Of a stretch of DNA of 6,840 nt, positions 5,876 to 6,840 are shown piece after piece. Each line of letters opens with the position of its first letter. Position 1 is the first letter of the stretch. This DNA comes from Bacilli bacterium. Lineage in GTDB: Bacteria > Bacillota_I > Bacilli_A > RF39 > UBA660. A model generated the notes under the pieces. The model searched no databases and was not told where the DNA came from. It worked only from the letters and a program-made list of their open reading frames with translations. The stretch lies in assembly GCA_024683115.1 (NCBI GenBank), contig JAIKYM010000133.1, positions 1 through 6,840 of the forward strand, given 5' to 3'. The translations under genes were made by a program, and so were the position numbers.

Positions 5876-6840
5876 TTTAACAGGTAGAACTTTCTTTGGT
5901 TTAGCTTTATTTGTTGTTATTATTCTTTTACTTCTTTGGTTTATTCAAATTAAATTCTTAGCTGTATTCTATGAGAAATATCAAATAGATAAAATAGAAA
6001 CAGTAGTTAATATGATTAAATCAACAGATGATATAGGATCTTTAGATTTAGAATACTATGCATTTGAAAATGATATATGTATTCAAGTCTACGAAGGAGA
6101 AGAACTAACAAATTATAATACACGTAATCCAGGATGTGTATTAGCAAGTAATAATAAAGAAGTTCAAAAAGTAAAATATAAAGTATTAGAAAGTAATGGA
6201 TATGTATTATTAACTGGTAAGAATAAAGAGAAGTCTATCATGTATGCTGTTAAGTTAGATGATAAAGTAATATTCTTAAATACTTCACTTGAAGACTTAG
6301 GAACTACTACAGCAGTATTAAGAGGACAATTAATATATATTACTTTAATAGGTATATTCTTTGCTTTAATAATATCTATATTTATTACCAGAAGGGTTAA
6401 TAAACCTATTTTAAATATTACTGATCAAGCTAAAGAATTATCTAAAGGTAATTATAATGTTAAGTTTGATGGTGGTAATATATCAGAGTTAGATGAACTT
6501 GCAGGTGTATTAACTGTTGCAGCTAGTGAGATGAATAAAACAGATGAACTTAGACGTGATTTAATAGCTAATGTATCACATGATTTAAAAACACCTTTAA
6601 CTATGATTAAAGCATATGCAGAGAAGGTTAAAGATATTTCTTATAAAGATAAAGAAAAGATGGATAAAGACTTAGATGTTATTATCGATGAGTCAGATAG
6701 ATTAAATGGCTTAGTTAATGATTTATTAAATATGTCTAGATTAGAATCATCTAAAGATAAATTAAATATTACATCATATAGTATTAAAGAAGAAATAGAT
6801 GAAGTATTAAGAAGATATGATGTTATTAAGGAAAAAGAAG
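5862..6840 (+). CDS. Sensor histidine kinase of the two-component system, 3' end outside window
   Basis: 326 codons are visible from the ATG at 5862, which overlaps the regulator's end by 14 bases. No strong ribosome site precedes it, so translation is probably coupled. Order: membrane helix 1 (about 11-30), extracytoplasmic sensor segment (about 32-155), membrane helix 2 (about 157-176), HAMP linker beginning TRRVNKP (176-182), then the HisKA helix pair with VSHDLKTPL, where His240 is the phosphoacceptor. The window ends where the ATP-binding domain should begin, so the kinase catalytic part is unseen. The sensor segment holds the only two visible cysteines, Cys73 and Cys92, and ends with NTSLEDLG before the second helix, a layout familiar from Firmicutes sensor kinases of unknown stimulus. 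It should phosphorylate Asp51 of the adjacent regulator. Confidence 0.93.
   Translation, partial: MRKSSLTGRTFFGLALFVVIILLLLWFIQIKFLAVFYEKYQIDKIETVVNMIKSTDDIGSLDLEYYAFENDICIQVYEGEELTNYNTRNPGCVLASNNKEVQKVKYKVLESNGYVLLTGKNKEKSIMYAVKLDDKVIFLNTSLEDLGTTTAVLRGQLIYITLIGIFFALIISIFITRRVNKPILNITDQAKELSKGNYNVKFDGGNISELDELAGVLTVAASEMNKTDELRRDLIANVSHDLKTPLTMIKAYAEKVKDISYKDKEKMDKDLDVIIDESDRLNGLVNDLLNMSRLESSKDKLNITSYSIKEEIDEVLRRYDVIKEKE

Noticed and set aside
1..6840. Possible TGA-as-tryptophan code, suggested by the A/T-rich Mollicute-like composition
   Set aside because: Tryptophan is encoded by TGG in the genes read and no in-frame TGA interrupts them. The absence of TGA stops among only seven genes is not evidence of recoding.

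Overview
The window is very A+T-rich DNA (well under one third G+C by eye). Codon use is dominated by A/T-ending codons: TTA for Leu, AGA or CGT for Arg. All clear starts carry AGGAG / AGGTGA-type Shine-Dalgarno sites. Tryptophan is written TGG and the seven visible stops are TAG (4) or TAA (3), so nothing suggests that TGA is recoded. Together this points to a low-G+C Firmicutes/Bacilli or Tenericutes-like gut-type bacterium using the standard bacterial code. The species cannot be named from the sequence alone.

Genes lie densely in alternating transcription units. From the left there is the 3' end of an unrecognised gene, then a LOG-family nucleotide phosphoribohydrolase-like gene, both on plus. 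A minus-strand SAM methyltransferase faces them across a bidirectional hairpin terminator. From a short divergent region starts a plus-strand pair: a membrane-anchored Tim44-like zinc-ribbon protein and a full ABC exporter half-transporter (membrane plus ATPase domains). A minus-strand HExxH zincin-like protein converges on the exporter, and one perfect 11-bp hairpin holds both stop codons. A second short divergent region leads into an OmpR-type response regulator and its histidine kinase, which overlap by 14 bases. The kinase runs off the right edge just after its dimerisation/phosphoacceptor domain.

The response regulator and kinase clearly work together. The Tim44-like protein and the ABC transporter are likely co-transcribed, 23 bases apart. 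The divergent zincin gene may belong to the two-component system's neighbourhood, but that is only positional inference. I see no RNA genes, CRISPR arrays, insertion sequences or long repeats, and there is no gene-free stretch longer than about 110 bases. The window reads as ordinary chromosomal DNA. The less well understood parts are the Tim44-like/ABC pair, the unclassified zincin, and a LOG protein lacking a signature arginine.
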